The translations under genes were made by a program, and so were the position numbers. DNA of 64,000 bases from Rhynchopus sp. YZ270_cl-10 (Eukaryota > Euglenozoa > Diplonemea > Diplonemida > Diplonemidae): the NCBI GenBank assembly GCA_964035575.1, contig OZ037885.1:1-64000 (forward strand). Direction: 5' to 3'. Positions 51,758 to 62,770 of this stretch are shown here, in pieces (positions within the stretch are counted from its first letter, which is position 1; each line of letters begins with the position of its first letter). The notes under the pieces are model-generated. The model had not been told where the DNA came from. It was given only the letters and a program-made list of their open reading frames with translations, and searched no databases.

Positions 51758-51773
51758 AAAAAAAGAAAACTTG

Positions 51774-51812
51774 TAAGATGAACTGTGCCTCTCTCTCTCG
51801 TGCACACATCTT
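51774..51812 (-). repeat. Type II hairpin element
   Basis: On the + strand: AGATGAACTGTGC, a CT-rich loop, then GTGCACACATCT. Stems AGATG/CATCT and TGTGC/GCACA are both kept although loop length differs from the 47702 copy. Confidence 0.65.
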
Positions 51813-53158
51813 TACTACTATTGTTATCGTGCGGGAACACGCTGGGTTTTTGAAATTTGGCTTAGTCCCTTCGTTGTCATAGAGACTGTTATTCGGGATG
51901 TCGGGGGAAAGGAGACATCGCAATACGGAGGAGGCGTCAGAAATAGGTAAGAACGTTCCTCTTTTCAGACTCTGATCATCAAGGTGTGGCTGACGACCCC
52001 AAAATAGCAGAAAATAGCATAAAGTAGCACAAAATATCACCTCCCTTCAGCCGCACCAAAAAAAATCCAGATACCCAGAATAGCAGAAAATAGCAGAAAA
52101 AATAGCACCCCCTTTTCAGACACACCATCATCAGTAGCTTTTGTCAGATTGGTGCTGCGAACAAAGGAGCAAAGCGGTGTCAAAGAAAAAAATTGTTTTA
52201 TCGTGGACCACCTATCAACGGGACAGCCACGATTTTTTTTTTCTTCTGCGCAAGATCCAAACAAAGCAAAAGAGTAAAGCTTTTTGTGCACACATATCAT
52301 AATCGCTCAGCAAAAAAGCGCGTGTCAAATAACACAGGCGCGTAGTGTCTCTTTGCAGGGTTCTGTTCTCTGCTTCACAATATGACACCATCGCTACTAA
52401 GCGTTCCGTACTGCACTCTTCGGCTTTTGAGCGCAGTATTGATTTCTGTCTTACATTTCTCTCTTTTCGGACGATAAACGTTTCGAAAAACCACGTAACA
52501 CATACGATACCAAAACGGGACAATACGTTAAAAAGTTAACTTGAAATACAAAAACCCTCTCGTGAACAGTGTACCTTTGGTATGACCGGCTGTACCGTGG
52601 GGTGGACACCCACCCACAATGAAACAGCCCTCTGTATGAAAGCACAATATTCACCTTCCGCCGAAGAGTTTGTTGGTGTAGCTTACCAGAGACGGACAGG
52701 GATGTTTACCTCCCTAAGGACGACACAGAATAGTCCATACATACCCCTCCTGGCAATGGGTGAAATACAGACAACACACCTATCCCTTGTGAGTGTGGCA
52801 AGGTTTTGCAACCCTTGGTCTGACACCAAAGAAAAGAAGAAGAAGAAAAACGTTTTCGGGTGTGCCTCTCTTCCCCTTAAGCAAGCAGGCTAGAGTCTAT
52901 GGGGGTTAGCACAATGCAGGAAGTGCGTTATATTTTGTAAAACTATACCAACTATTCTACTGAATAGAAGGTATAATAGGGCCCAACTGAAAAAAAGACC
53001 CGCACTTCTTGACAAAACAAAACATAAAAAAAACAAAAGAGCAAGGGAAAAAAAAATGTCAAAACAAAAACGTTAGCTTAATTACTTCGAACGCTTCGCA
53101 GCCATTCGACCTCCCCTTTTCTCTCTCCCTTTTTTTTTTCCACATCTCCAACACCCCC

Positions 53159-54313
53159 CTAACTCCACAGCTCCTCGATGCGGATGCCACGCTCCGACGA
53201 ATCCCTGTAGACGAGCTTTGTCGAGCATGGTGCCAGAACGAAATGGTAGCTGGCAAGCTTTGTGTGCATGAGCTCCCATGTTGCGACGTTCCATACGTAG
53301 ACCTCGAAGTCGTCGTTGTTGCCACGTGCACCAGAGAGGAGGTACTTGCCGCATGTGCTGAAGGCGACCCTGCGGACACCCTTTTTGTGTCCCTGCAGTT
53401 CTGTGACCATGTCGCCGGTTTCTGTGTCCACGATGCAGACGAGGCCACTCTTTGCGCCCACAGCGATGTACTGCGTACAGAGCGACACATCGACGCAGCT
53501 GACGCGCTCCAGAAGCACCTCACGGAGCATCGCACCGTCGCGTGTCCAGACTCGTACGTCGTTGCGTCCGCGTGTGACCACCCGTGTTGCGTCGCTTGTC
53601 AACGCAAAGCTGAACTGCCCACCGTCATGCGGCTTCCACTCCCCCTCCTGCTCGCCACTCACAACGTTGAAGATACGCATGCGCCATACCCCGCTGTCCA
53701 CCACCTTTGCGGCGACAAACGCGCTTCTTGCTGCAAGCTTTACTCGAGGCACCTTTCCTGCACAGAGCGTCCGCAGGATGGCACCGTCATCAAGCGACAC
53801 TTCGTACAACCCACCCGTCCCGCCGACGAAGAGAGACGCAAAGCCTTCTGCGCAGGCAACACCTTGCGGCTGGTTGCCGTCCCCGGGGAGTGCGAGGGTG
53901 AGGTTGGGCACGGCCTCGCCACGTTCTGTGTGGAGGACTTCGACGGCGCGGGTGTCGAGGGAGGCGAAGCACCACCGACCACAGGGTGAGAGCGAGAGTG
54001 CGCGTGGACGGAGGCGGCATTGGTAGTGTAGTGGGCATAGCATGGTGGCGTAGGGACGGAGGACGACCGTCACCACGCTGCCTGCACCGATCGCAGTGTC
54101 GGCTAGACGGGTGTTCGTGGCGTGCTCAGTGCTGCCGGTGTCATCCGTGTCCGCGTCCCCCAGAAGCTCTCCGTCAAGTTCCAAGTCAATCCTGCTCTGA
54201 TGCAACCCCGTCAACTCCGCTGCCTTCGCCTTCAGCCACGCCACACTGTCCTCACACCCAGCCAGCACGCATTCGTTCACCGCAGTGCCTTCGTGGACGA
54301 CTGCGATCTCCAT
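53159..54313 (-). CDS. Ubiquitin-like domain plus beta-propeller protein (384 aa)
   Basis: Single exon. I chose the Met at 54313 (MEIAVVHEG) because it begins a ubiquitin-like fold; the open frame extends 279 bp further upstream through low-complexity Pro/Thr sequence that looks non-coding. Residues 1-95 form the ubiquitin-like domain (SRIDLELDGELL, then GAGSVVTVVLRP). Residues ~100-384 form a beta-propeller with WD-type blades, e.g. SGLVCIVDTETGDMVTELQG, HKKGVRRVAFSTCGKYLLSG and FEVYVWNVATWELMHTKLA. Such proteins act as adaptors; a link to ubiquitin or proteasome pathways is inference. I do not recognise a specific orthologue. Confidence 0.85.
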   Translation of the reverse strand: MEIAVVHEGTAVNECVLAGCEDSVAWLKAKAAELTGLHQSRIDLELDGELLGDADTDDTGSTEHATNTRLADTAIGAGSVVTVVLRPYATMLCPLHYQCRLRPRALSLSPCGRWCFASLDTRAVEVLHTERGEAVPNLTLALPGDGNQPQGVACAEGFASLFVGGTGGLYEVSLDDGAILRTLCAGKVPRVKLAARSAFVAAKVVDSGVWRMRIFNVVSGEQEGEWKPHDGGQFSFALTSDATRVVTRGRNDVRVWTRDGAMLREVLLERVSCVDVSLCTQYIAVGAKSGLVCIVDTETGDMVTELQGHKKGVRRVAFSTCGKYLLSGARGNNDDFEVYVWNVATWELMHTKLASYHFVLAPCSTKLVYRDSSERGIRIEELWS

Positions 54314-54499
54314 TGGGTTGAGGGGTGGGGGGTGGGTGGGGGTGAAAGAGTGTTCTGTTAGGAAGGGGTTAGGGGTGGTGGAAGAGGAGAGGGGAGCGGA
54401 ACCAGTTGGGAGGGCGCCATCTGGACAGCGAATTGACCCAGTTACACCCCCGAAGCAGGAGGCCTCCCACGCCATGCACAAGAACATGTACGGACAAAG

Positions 54500-55270
54500 C
54501 TGCAGGTGGCAAACCCGTTTACGGTTTACGGGTTTGCAGATCAAAAACTGCGCGAGGGGAGAGGTCCCAAGCCGCGCAGACACATTTAACAAGTAGGACG
54601 TGGAGGAATACTTGTCACTCAGCAGGCGACGACGAATCGTCGGAGGACGAAGACGCTACACAGGTTCCCCTGAAAATCATTTGATCGCTATTCTGACCAC
54701 CATTCTCTTCTGAAATCTACTTGGCCCTACAACGCTGCGTGGACTTATTCCGACCACGCATATGCAGGCTGCTGACGGTCTCTACGCTAACCTTCAATTG
54801 GTTCGGTTGAACGAGAGATCACAGGACGCCCCGAGAGCGCTGGCATCCACTGCAGTGGAGGCCATGAGTTAAGTCAACTTGCATGCTCGCTGCAACAGAG
54901 TGGAATGCCAAGGGTTCCGAGATGGAGGACGACAGCAGCGACGACTCCGAAGGGTTGTGCACCTGAACCCGGATATGTGGGCCAGCCACACCACCAACAG
55001 CGCGCAGTTGTGACGCACTACACCTGGAGTTCAACCAGACACGCCGCGAGCGCTCGGTCGGACACGAGACGGCGGTGCTCTTGCTCCTTATCCTCCACAC
55101 GGTGCCTTCGACACTGTGGAGGCGGCGGATCGTGTTCTGGCACGTCTCGGGAAGGTGCTGGTGAGCCGTTTACTGGTCGTGCAGCATTTGGAGGAGGGGC
55201 CACGGCGACGGGGCGTTGACCCGCGAACTCCTCGGGGTGAGCAATGGTTGGTTCTCAAATTGGCGTTATC
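54500..55270 (+). pseudogene. Decayed coding-like sequence, unidentified
   Basis: GC-rich + strand DNA with short protein-like pieces in different frames (AADGLYANLQLVRLNERSQD, SEMEDDSSDDSEG, FNQTRRERSVGHETAV). No domain is recognisable and no single frame is kept. It may be a dead element or the remains of a gene upstream of the propeller gene. Confidence 0.3.
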
Positions 55271-55977
55271 ATCTCTCAAATGGGCACTGATACAAAAGGT
55301 GATGAAGGGGGTGTGTGGGTGGAACCAAAAAGAGAGGTTTTGTCGAGAGTTAGCATTTTAGAGTAAAATATTCCAGAATTGAGTCCAGCTGGTTCTGGGT
55401 GTGGTGAACAGAGGAAGAGGCAGAAGAACGCTGGGGGGGGGAAGAAGAAGAAAACTGAATCCTGAAAAAGGGAGTTTTGTCTTTTGACTGCACGCAAGCC
55501 TACGGCAAAGGATGTGAAGGCACAAAAACAATAGAGACAATATGTCCTTGGGTGCTGCCACAGTGCGTGTGAAGAAAACCGAATTTTTTTTTTGCTTTGC
55601 AGAAAAAGAACGAAAAGCCTTTTGAATACAAAGCCCTCTCGTGACAGTGTACCAAAAAAATTTTTTAATGCATCTCCCAACGAAACAAAAGAAAACCAAA
55701 AACACAAAAGTTGACAAAAAAAAAAACTAAAAGAATGTGCTTTAACGTCTCCGCTGAAAAATGAAGGGGAAAAAAAACCCCCCCTTGCATTCAGTGATCT
55801 AAAATACCGTTTTTCGTCGCGCGAAGAACAATTCTCCCTTTTCACCTCTTTTTTTTGGCACAGAGAGTTCTCATTCACCTACTGTTATTTTCTTTTCTTT
55901 TCTTTTTCCTGCAGTTTTTTTTTCGCACCGCAAAATTCTAAATAAATATTTCTAGGGGGAAGGGGAAGGGGTAGTGT
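55271..55977. other. Intergenic with a type III element
   Basis: AT-rich. A type III copy is at 55621-55653. Two ~20-bp direct matches (GGTTCTCAAATTGGCGTTAT) link 55250-55270 with 48353-48373. No gene is seen. Confidence 0.5.
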
Positions 55978-56092
55978 AGTGGTAGCGATATTGCGATACC
56001 TTGCCCATCATAATACATTAGCACAACACCACAATACAGCTGTATTGTGATGTGTAGTGTGATGGGGCAATTAACACAATACCGCCACCACT
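55978..56092. repeat. Imperfect inverted-repeat element (~115 bp)
   Basis: The palindrome is centred on ACAATACAGCTGTATTGT, with outer arms ending in GTGGTGGCGGTATTGTG (minus strand). The outer arm is shared with the element at 59830-59968, so the two belong to one family. Confidence 0.65.
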
Positions 56093-56147
56093 CGGGGGTG
56101 CTGCGGGTGGCTTGAGCTTTGTTTGGGTTCCAACAAAAAAGAAACTT

Positions 56148-56400
56148 GAGATGGGCCCAAGCCTGCCGTGGTCACCTTCTAAAAAAAGAATAAAAAGAAA
56201 GTGTCAAGATGCACATGCCTCGTGTGCGTACACATCTACAATGCGGAACACTACACATAGGGAAGAGTGGCAACCGAGGAAGGAGACAACAACTCAGGAT
56301 TACTAAAGTTTGACTTGAAAATCAGAAATACAAAAAGAAAAAAAAAAAAAAAAAAAAAAAGCCCTTTCGTGCAGAGCGGTGCATCGGTCGGGTGGAACCC
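56148..56400 (-). repeat. Ordered III-II-I hairpin module downstream of the kinase gene
   Basis: Reading along the gene strand: type III (56400-56310), type II (56238-56206) and type I (56180-56148). The type II stem is AGATG/CATCT plus ATGC/GCGT, with base changes on both sides compared with other copies, which suggests the pairing is kept. The type I copy is weaker (CCCAAGCC ... GTGGTCACC). The module lies 380-630 bp after the kinase stop codon. Confidence 0.55.
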
Positions 56401-56780
56401 CAAACCATGCAGTCCTACGTCCGTTTCATTTGGTTTACGTGTGACATTAATTTTTTTGGAGAACGTCTTATCTGCAGGTACTCAAAAACTTAGTATAGAG
56501 AGTGGCATATTTGTTTTATGAGTCTGTGAAAAAAATAAAAGTGGTGAAAGAAAAAAGAAAAAAGAAAAAAGAGAGAAAAAAAAACAAGAGTAACAAAACC
56601 CTCGGGACCAACGAGAGAACCCCTACCTTCAAACACCCAACCCTTCCCCAGCCTTTTTTTGCGACCGGATCAGCCCCGCCGATCACAAAGGTGTAATAAG
56701 ATGACCCTTTTTGTCTCTTTGGTGACAAATCGTTTGAAAAAATCGCATTTCTGTGAAATTTTCTCCAGTCCCCCCCTTTT

Positions 56781-59189
56781 TCATTTCTGGAGGTGCTGTG
56801 GCAGGCATATTTCGAAGTTCACATCTGCCCCACGCTCCTTGATCGCACGCTGCCTGTCGGCAATCATCTGCTTCCGCAGTTCATCCTGGGCTACCCGCCG
56901 GGCCTCTCGTCTGTCCTCAAGCACGTCATCTGTCACACTCAGTGGCTCGCTGCGTGCACGCACCTTAGACGAGGGACCAGGTTCTGTGGTGTATAGTTGA
57001 GGTGGATGAAAAAGGGGGGTTTTTTGCAGAGATAAGTAGCAATTTTGCGTTTTGTTTTTGCAAAATTACATTTGGTTCAAAAATGCCTGGGGTGCGTTCA
57101 AAATGCTCACTCATACGTTTCTTGTCCTCCTTCGCGTTGTTGTTGTCGTCGTACCCCTTACCTGTACGTGGCTTTGCGTCACAGTAGTCATGTTCCTTCT
57201 CTATACGGACACCTTGGTAGCCCTCCCGCATGCGTCCCGCCTGTGTGAACAAAGTGAATCGTTTAATGAAAATGGGTTTTTTTGTGCTCACATTTCACAG
57301 CACTTTGCGACAAAACGCCAATGGTGACAAAAAGCCGCGAAATAGCAAAGAGACTGACAACTTGGCAGCACAGGAAACGGAGCTCCACTCCTCCAAACCA
57401 TACTGTACGTCACAACCATGCATCCCTTTTTTGACGACAACATGCTCCTTCCACCCATCCCACTCATCTCCCCCACACATACCTTAGTAGGTGGCCCCGA
57501 CGGCTCCTGCATGGGTTCCTCCATCAGCTGCGCCGACGTCGACGACTGCCCTTTGTACGTACTCGCAAAGGCCTCGTTCCCACCACCCCCCTTCTGCACC
57601 CTCCGCAGCTCCGCCGCCCGCAGCCGCTTCTCGGCATTGGCCTTGCGGTGCGCACCTGCCTTCTCCTCTGCCGCAGCCTCACGGTTCTTCTTGATCTCCC
57701 TCTCTCTCAGGATCCGCCGTTTCTTCTCTTCTAAAGCGTTTTTCTCTAACTGCTGCTGCGACGGCTTTGGGCCCGCAGGGCCACCTAGGTTGGGTGGCGT
57801 CACACCACCACCACGGTTCTGTGGAGAATGCCTAGCCACTGAAGGGGATCCTTCCCGCTCACGCTCCCGTTCTCTTTCCCTTTCCATGATTTTTTCGGCA
57901 ATGTGTGGTGGCGCAAAGGGCAAAGGGCGTGGAGGGGCCTGGTTCTGTTGCCGTAGCGCGGCGGCAGATTTGCGTTCCTCCATGTGCTGTCTGCGTCCCC
58001 CCTGCTTCAGCTCCTGCACCTCCCGCTCCCGTAAAATGCGTTGCTGCTTCTCGTCCATAATCTTCTGCCGTTTTTCTTCCAACTCCAAATCCCGCAGCTC
58101 CTTCGCTTGCTTCGCGTTGAGACGCTTCTCAGGAGCGACTTGGCCTGCGAGAGGGGCAGAGTTGCGCTTCTTCTTCAACAGCTCTGCATGCCGCAGGCGG
58201 TCCTGATTTATTTCCGGCGTTTTTGGCTTGGCTCTGACCATCTGTTGCTTCACCACCTGCTCATCGCCTTTTTTTGTGTTGAGTAGGTAGGCCTGTATTT
58301 TGCCGAGATTGGCGTAGTGCTGCACCAGCCACTCCTTCATAGGAAGCGTAGGGGCGGTCTGCGGGGCTGCCATATGCTTCCCAGCAGAGGGGAGGGCCAT
58401 CTGCACCTCGGGGGTGGCGAGAAGCTCGTTGAGGGTGCTGCGCTTGCTGGGGTCCTGTCGGAGGAGCGTGGAGAGAATTTTTTTGACAGTGCTGGACGCA
58501 TGCTTTGGCATCTCCGGCGGACGTTCCGACGTTACCAACTGCACTAATTGGTTTAAACTATGCGACGAAAACGGCTTTCTCAATGCAACCATTTCATAGA
58601 ACAAACACCCCAACGACCAGACATCGGACGAGGCATTGTAAGATTTCCCTGAAATAACTTCGGGGGACATGCTGCAAGGTGATCCGATGATCGTTTGGGC
58701 AACTGCGGCGCTTGACTCGAGGACCTTCGCGATGCCGAAGTCACCAAGAAGGATGTCTTCATGTTGGAGGGTGAGGAAACAGTTTGCGGCTTTGATGTCA
58801 CGGTGCAGCACGTTGCTGTCGTGGCAGTACTGCAGGGCGGCAGCAAGCTGCGCCAGCCAGCGAAGTACCTGCCTCTCCGGGAAGGGTTCACCACCACGCT
58901 TTCTCCGGGCCGCAATGCACTGCTCCAGCGAACCCCCCTCGCAGTATTGCATGACCGTGTACTGACTCTTCCCCGTCGACACCGACTCACGGTACTTCAC
59001 GATGTTCGGGTGTCTCAACGCCATCAACAGCTCGCACTCCTGCGTCGCCTGCCTCCTCTGCTCCTCCGTCATCGACGCCAGGTCCACCTTCTTCACGACG
59101 TGCCGATCCCCCACAGCGTCCTCCATCAGCATCACACCGCCATTCCCCCCGGTCGTCCCAATATGCTTCAGGAGTTTGTAGCCGTCCAT
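56781..59189 (-). CDS. NEK-type Ser/Thr kinase with coiled-coil tail (three exons, 662 aa)
   Basis: Exons 57483-59189, 57162-57240 and 56781-56983; introns of 242 and 178 bp (GTATGT...CACAG and GTAAGG...CACAG). Start MDGYKLLKHIG, with an unusual Gly-loop (GTTGGNGG), Lys in HVVKKVDL, HRDIKAANCFL (catalytic loop), GDFGIAKVL (DFG) and CSMSPEVISG (APE region, NEK-like SPE). The order and the GSPCSMSPE activation segment fit the NIMA-related family, kinases of centrosomes, cilia and mitosis. Residues ~335-560 are a Lys/Glu/Arg-rich coiled coil with RILREREVQELK-like repeats. The frame remains open into intron 1 and intron 2, so read-through isoforms are possible. The extension upstream of the start is low-complexity His/Thr repeat and is not included. 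Confidence 0.9.
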
Positions 59190-59294
59190 AGTGAGAAGGA
59201 GGGAGGTGGAGGTGGAGGGTGGGTGCCCCCCTCCCCCCCACCCCGATTGGAATAGAAGTAACGGAGAAGGGAGAGGGAAATAATGCCCAGGGGA

Positions 59295-59410
59295 GGGGGG
59301 GTAGGTGTGGTGGTGTGTGCTGTGTGGTGTGTGTGCTGTGTGCTGTGTGGTGTGTGTGCTGTGTGCTGTGTGGTGTGTGCTGTGTGCTGTGTGGTGTGTG
59401 GTGTGGGGGT
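59295..59410. repeat. GTGTGCTGTGTG microsatellite
   Basis: An imperfect repeat of GTGTGCTGTGTG ends ~100 bp upstream of the kinase start codon. It could lie in the promoter or 5' UTR. Confidence 0.85.
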
Positions 59411-59829
59411 TGAATTGGTAAATTTCGCTTTTTTGAATGGTCAAAAGAAAAAAATATCCTTTTTTCCCGGTTATTTGTATTGTTTTGTTTTTTTTTCTGT
59501 TTTTTTCCCAATTCTTTTTTTTGTAAATATATTTTATGTAGGTTGCATTGTCTTGAAGTGTTGTGTTTCTTTATCTTTTTTTGTCCGACACAAACACCAC
59601 CACGCACCTACTCAATCAAGCTTCAATCCTCTGCTTCGTTTATTATTGCCCCCCCCTCCACACAGGGGGAGACACACACACGACAGACTGGTCAGGGGTA
59701 ATTCCTAGTAGTAAACCACTAGTCATCACAACTTAGTTGCCTAACTCTCCACTAATCAATATCGTAAAACTAGTTGTAAAAACACATAGCCCTTTGGATT
59801 AGCAGCAGCACTACTAGTAGCCTCCCTCT

Positions 59830-59968
59830 AATGGTGGCAGTATTGTGATGGGAAGCCCATTGGAATACGCAAAATACATCAAAAATACATCACAAAACGT
59901 GCATTGTGATGTATTTTTGATGTATTTTGCGTATTCCAATGGGCTCCCATCATAATACTGCCACCATT
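59830..59968. mobile_element. MITE-like perfect foldback (~139 bp)
   Basis: Arms of ~64 bp (AATGGTGGCAGTATTGTGAT ... CAAAAATACATCACA) are almost perfect inverted copies around AAACGTGCAT. The ends share GGTGGCRGTATTGTG with the element at 55978. The near-perfect arms point to a recent insertion. Possible short flanking duplication (CT or AAT) is unclear. Confidence 0.75.
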
Positions 59969-60094
59969 GCCCCCCTCCCCCTGATTAGTCCGCCATGTAT
60001 ACAGGTGTCCCGTAGCCCCCACCTACCCACCCACATGTGTTTTCGCACTGTACATGAGCAAGGAATAACTGTCGCATAACAATATGTATTTATT

Positions 60095-60152
60095 TTTGAA
60101 AAATTGTTGCAATGGTGTAGTTGCCACATTGTGCAAGCTCCACTGTCAATTT
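60095..60152 (-). repeat. Type IV element, copy 1
   Basis: On the + strand: AAATTGTTGCAATGGTGTAG, then TTGCCACATTGTGCAAGCTCC and ACTGTCA. Shorter than the other three copies because the inner TCGGTTGTG part is absent. Confidence 0.65.
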
Positions 60153-60269
60153 TTATGGTATGGGAGGATGGGGGGAATTGGAAAAGTAAAAAAAAAATGT
60201 CCATCAGTAAGGAAGGCATGTGAGAGAGAGGAGGGGATGGGGGAAAGAACAAAAAAAAAAAACAAGTTG

Positions 60270-60526
60270 ATAAGATGAACCTAAACTCTTATTTGCTTTG
60301 GTCAAAAAAAGAACGGAAAAAGAGGGAGAGAGCAAAAGGGGGGGAGGGGGGGGGGGCATTTTTACTCTGAAAAAGACGTGGCGAGATGATACTCCTGTAC
60401 AGGAGTAAGTCCTTTTTGTGTAATAAAATGATTTTTTCACACGTTTTTCAACCACCTGCCCTTTTTTGGTACAAAAAATAAAACTTGAAAACTTGAAAAA
60501 GATGAATGAGTCTCTAGTGCACATAC
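60270..60526 (-). repeat. Type II (60498-60526) and type I (60270-60303) elements
   Basis: Type I here reads AAGATGAACCTAAAC ... TTTGCTTTGGTC and type II reads AAGATGAATGAGTC ... AGTGCACATAC, both weaker than elsewhere. The order on the gene strand is II then I, as at 51.7 and 56.2 kb. Confidence 0.45.
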
Positions 60527-60928
60527 ATAAAAAAAAGGAATGTTAGAGGAGTTGCCACCTTCATTCCGTTTTGAGTGTTTCTCAGTTTTGTCTTTTGTTT
60601 TTTTTTTTTTTTCCTTTTTTTTTTTTTGAATAATTTTGAATAATTGATAACGTAGAGACACCTCGCTTTTTTCTCGTGAGCTCCACGCTTTTGTTTATTT
60701 TTTTTGTGTAAATCGTTGCTTCTTTCTGCAAAGGGGAGTGGTTTAAAAAAAAAATGAAAATGACACGGCGCTTGTCTTATTTTAAAATGAAAAGCACAAA
60801 ACATGCGTCGTGTTTCCTTTATTCTCCTACCGGTGGTATGTGGCAGGGTCTTATGGTCTCTTCACAGACTTTCTTTCTTTGTTTTATTGTTTTGTTGTAC
60901 AGCACCCTAAAAAGCTCCGCTAGCTCAC

Positions 60929-61006
60929 TACACGACGTTGAAGTAAATTACTTTACTTGTGGTTTTACATGTCATTTTTACAAGTCATTTTCTTCAACGT
61001 CGTGTA
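60929..61006. repeat. Inverted-repeat element (~78 bp)
   Basis: TACACGACGTTGAAG ... ACTTGT is mirrored by ACAAGT ... CTTCAACGTCGTGTA. It lies ~50 bp from a type IV element. Similar inner arms to 48252-48341. Confidence 0.65.
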
Positions 61007-61056
61007 CAGCCACAGTCATCCCGCACCCTTTTTTTGAGGAGCAAAACGAGTGTTAG

Positions 61057-61134
61057 TATTTTGATAAATTGTTGGAGTGGTGTAGTTGCCCTCGGGGTTG
61101 TGTTGCCACAGTTGTGCAAATCTCCACTGTCAAC
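61057..61134 (-). repeat. Type IV element, copy 2
   Basis: On the + strand: TAAATTGTTGGAGTGGTGTAG, TTGCCCTCGGGGTTGTG, TTGCCACAGTTGTGCAA and ATCTCCACTGTCAAC. The ends pair (GTTG/CAAC, AGTGG/CCACT) and an inner TGTG/CACA hairpin is possible. Confidence 0.7.
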
Positions 61135-61647
61135 TATTTTTCTTTCTCAACTGCGGACCCAGGGCACTGAAAAGAGAAGACAGATAAAAAAATATTAGAC
61201 GTTCAAAACGCCTTTTTGGGGGGTGACAAAAGCCGAAAATAGTAACTCTGATAGGTAAGTAAAAGGAAAGAAGGTTTTTTCGTTGATTGCTCAATTACCC
61301 TGTTGGAGGGGGTGATTGGCGACCGGATCTGAGGAACTAGTTCTCCTTTAAGCTACGCTTTGTAGGTATAAAAAAAAAGGTGTAAAAAGGTCCTTCTCAA
61401 AGGTCATTCGAAACCCTCAACACAGGTTACACCAAAAACAACCGTTTCCCCCCCCTGCTCGACACAAAAAAAAAAAAAAAAAGACAAAAATGTAATGACA
61501 AATGGTAACACGAAGCTGGTAATATACATAGCGTGGAAATGATGTTTCGTTTTGTGTGAGAGCGCCAAGGGGAGGTCAGGACAAAAAGGGGGTAAATGGG
61601 GAAGGGGAAAAGGCCTGGGCCCCTTCTATTTATTTGCTTTGTTTTTT

Positions 61648-61716
61648 TGACAAATTGTTGAGAGCAGTGTAGTTTGCCTCGGTTGTGTTGCCACAGTTGT
61701 GCAAATCTCCACTTTC
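61648..61716 (-). repeat. Type IV element, copy 3
   Basis: Same order of landmarks (CAAATTGTTGAGAG, TAGTTTGCCTCGG, TTGCCACAGTTGTGCAA, ATCTCCACTTTCTCA). The outer stem is altered on both sides relative to copy 2 (GAGA/TCTC), hinting that pairing is kept. Confidence 0.7.
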
Positions 61717-61985
61717 TCAGTTTTGTTGTGTCGACACCTTAAGGCCCCGCTTGGGGAACCTAGGGTCTGTACTCAATGTTGGCCGAAGCCTTTGTACGAC
61801 GGAAGGACCAGGATTTAAATCCGTCCCGTGTATCGCCTTGTTCAAGCCTTGTGCTACGGTATATCTCTTTTATATGATGGGGGTGAGAAGGGTTGAGGCA
61901 ATAAAAAAGGTAAAATACAAAATTGTTGCACACAAGTGTTGTACACAGCGGGGAAAAAAGTGGAAGAAAAAGAAGGATTTTTTGT

Positions 61986-62020
61986 AAGCTGAATCTAAGC
62001 CTCGTCTGCTTAGTCATCTT
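61986..62020 (-). repeat. Type I hairpin element
   Basis: On the + strand: AGCTGAATCTAAGC, loop CTCGTCT, then GCTTAGTCATCT. Perfect CTAAGC/GCTTAG stem, with the outer AGCTGA/TCATCT largely paired. A weak type II-like segment follows at 62031-62085. Confidence 0.6.
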
Positions 62021-62086
62021 TAAAAAAAACTGCGAGTAAAGTGCCTCTCGACTTATTAACTTTACGAATACAGTGTAAGCGTTCAT

Positions 62087-62770
62087 GCACAGAGATGGGT
62101 GGGTTCAAACGGTTTTGTTTTGCATTTTTTGTTTCTTTTTTTTTGTGGTTTTTTTTTCGTTTTCTTCAAACCCAAAAAATAATAATTTGTTCAAAAACCT
62201 CCACAGATGCTGAACAGATCCTCTCTACTTCAATCTTCAGCATCAATAAATGTTTTTTTTTACACACAAAGCTAAAAAGAGGAACATTTTTGGGTCACAA
62301 CATCGCACAAAAATCTTCCTCAACGGAAATCGGGTTTTGTCTGTACACGAAGTAGCCCGAAAGTCTTTTTGGTGCTCCGGGAGGGGTCAATATTGACAGG
62401 TCGCTGACACAGGGACTCTATACACACCCCCCTGATATTGACAGGTCACCGACAGGTCGTTGACCGACTTCCGAAAGCACCACTTTAGATTTTTTTTAAT
62501 ATTTTTTTTTCCATAATTTTATGTGCAAATACATAGCTTTGTGGGGGTCATGGTGGTACCAAAACAATGCAAGACAGGAGAAAAAAATGGGATTAAGGGA
62601 AAGAGAATGGAATGGGAGGGGTGAAAGAAGGAAAAAAAAACAACAACCGACTACGAGTCTGTCAAGATGTGTCTGTGGTGTATTTTTTTCCCCCCTGTTT
62701 TTTTTTTCTTTTTTAAATTTTTAAAAATTTTTTGTAAATAAAAGATGGGATGGGAAAAAGTTGGAATTGG
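62087..62770. other. Intergenic, no gene recognised
   Basis: AT-rich. A direct repeat ATTGACAGGTCRCYGACA occurs at 62391-62408 and 62434-62451. Nothing else was seen. Confidence 0.5.

Larger units (their letters stand above)
51331..53158. other. Intergenic with types I-III hairpin elements
   Basis: AT-rich. Contains type I (51724-51757), type II (51774-51812) and type III (52531-52581) elements in gene-strand order III, II, I. A short AGAATAGCAGAAAATAGCA-like repetition lies at 52000-52110. No gene is seen. Confidence 0.55.

Noticed and set aside
61730-61860. tRNA gene suggested by GGATTTAAATCC
   Set aside because: The apparent T-arm lacks a fitting stem, and I could not find an A-box, anticodon arm or acceptor stem in register.
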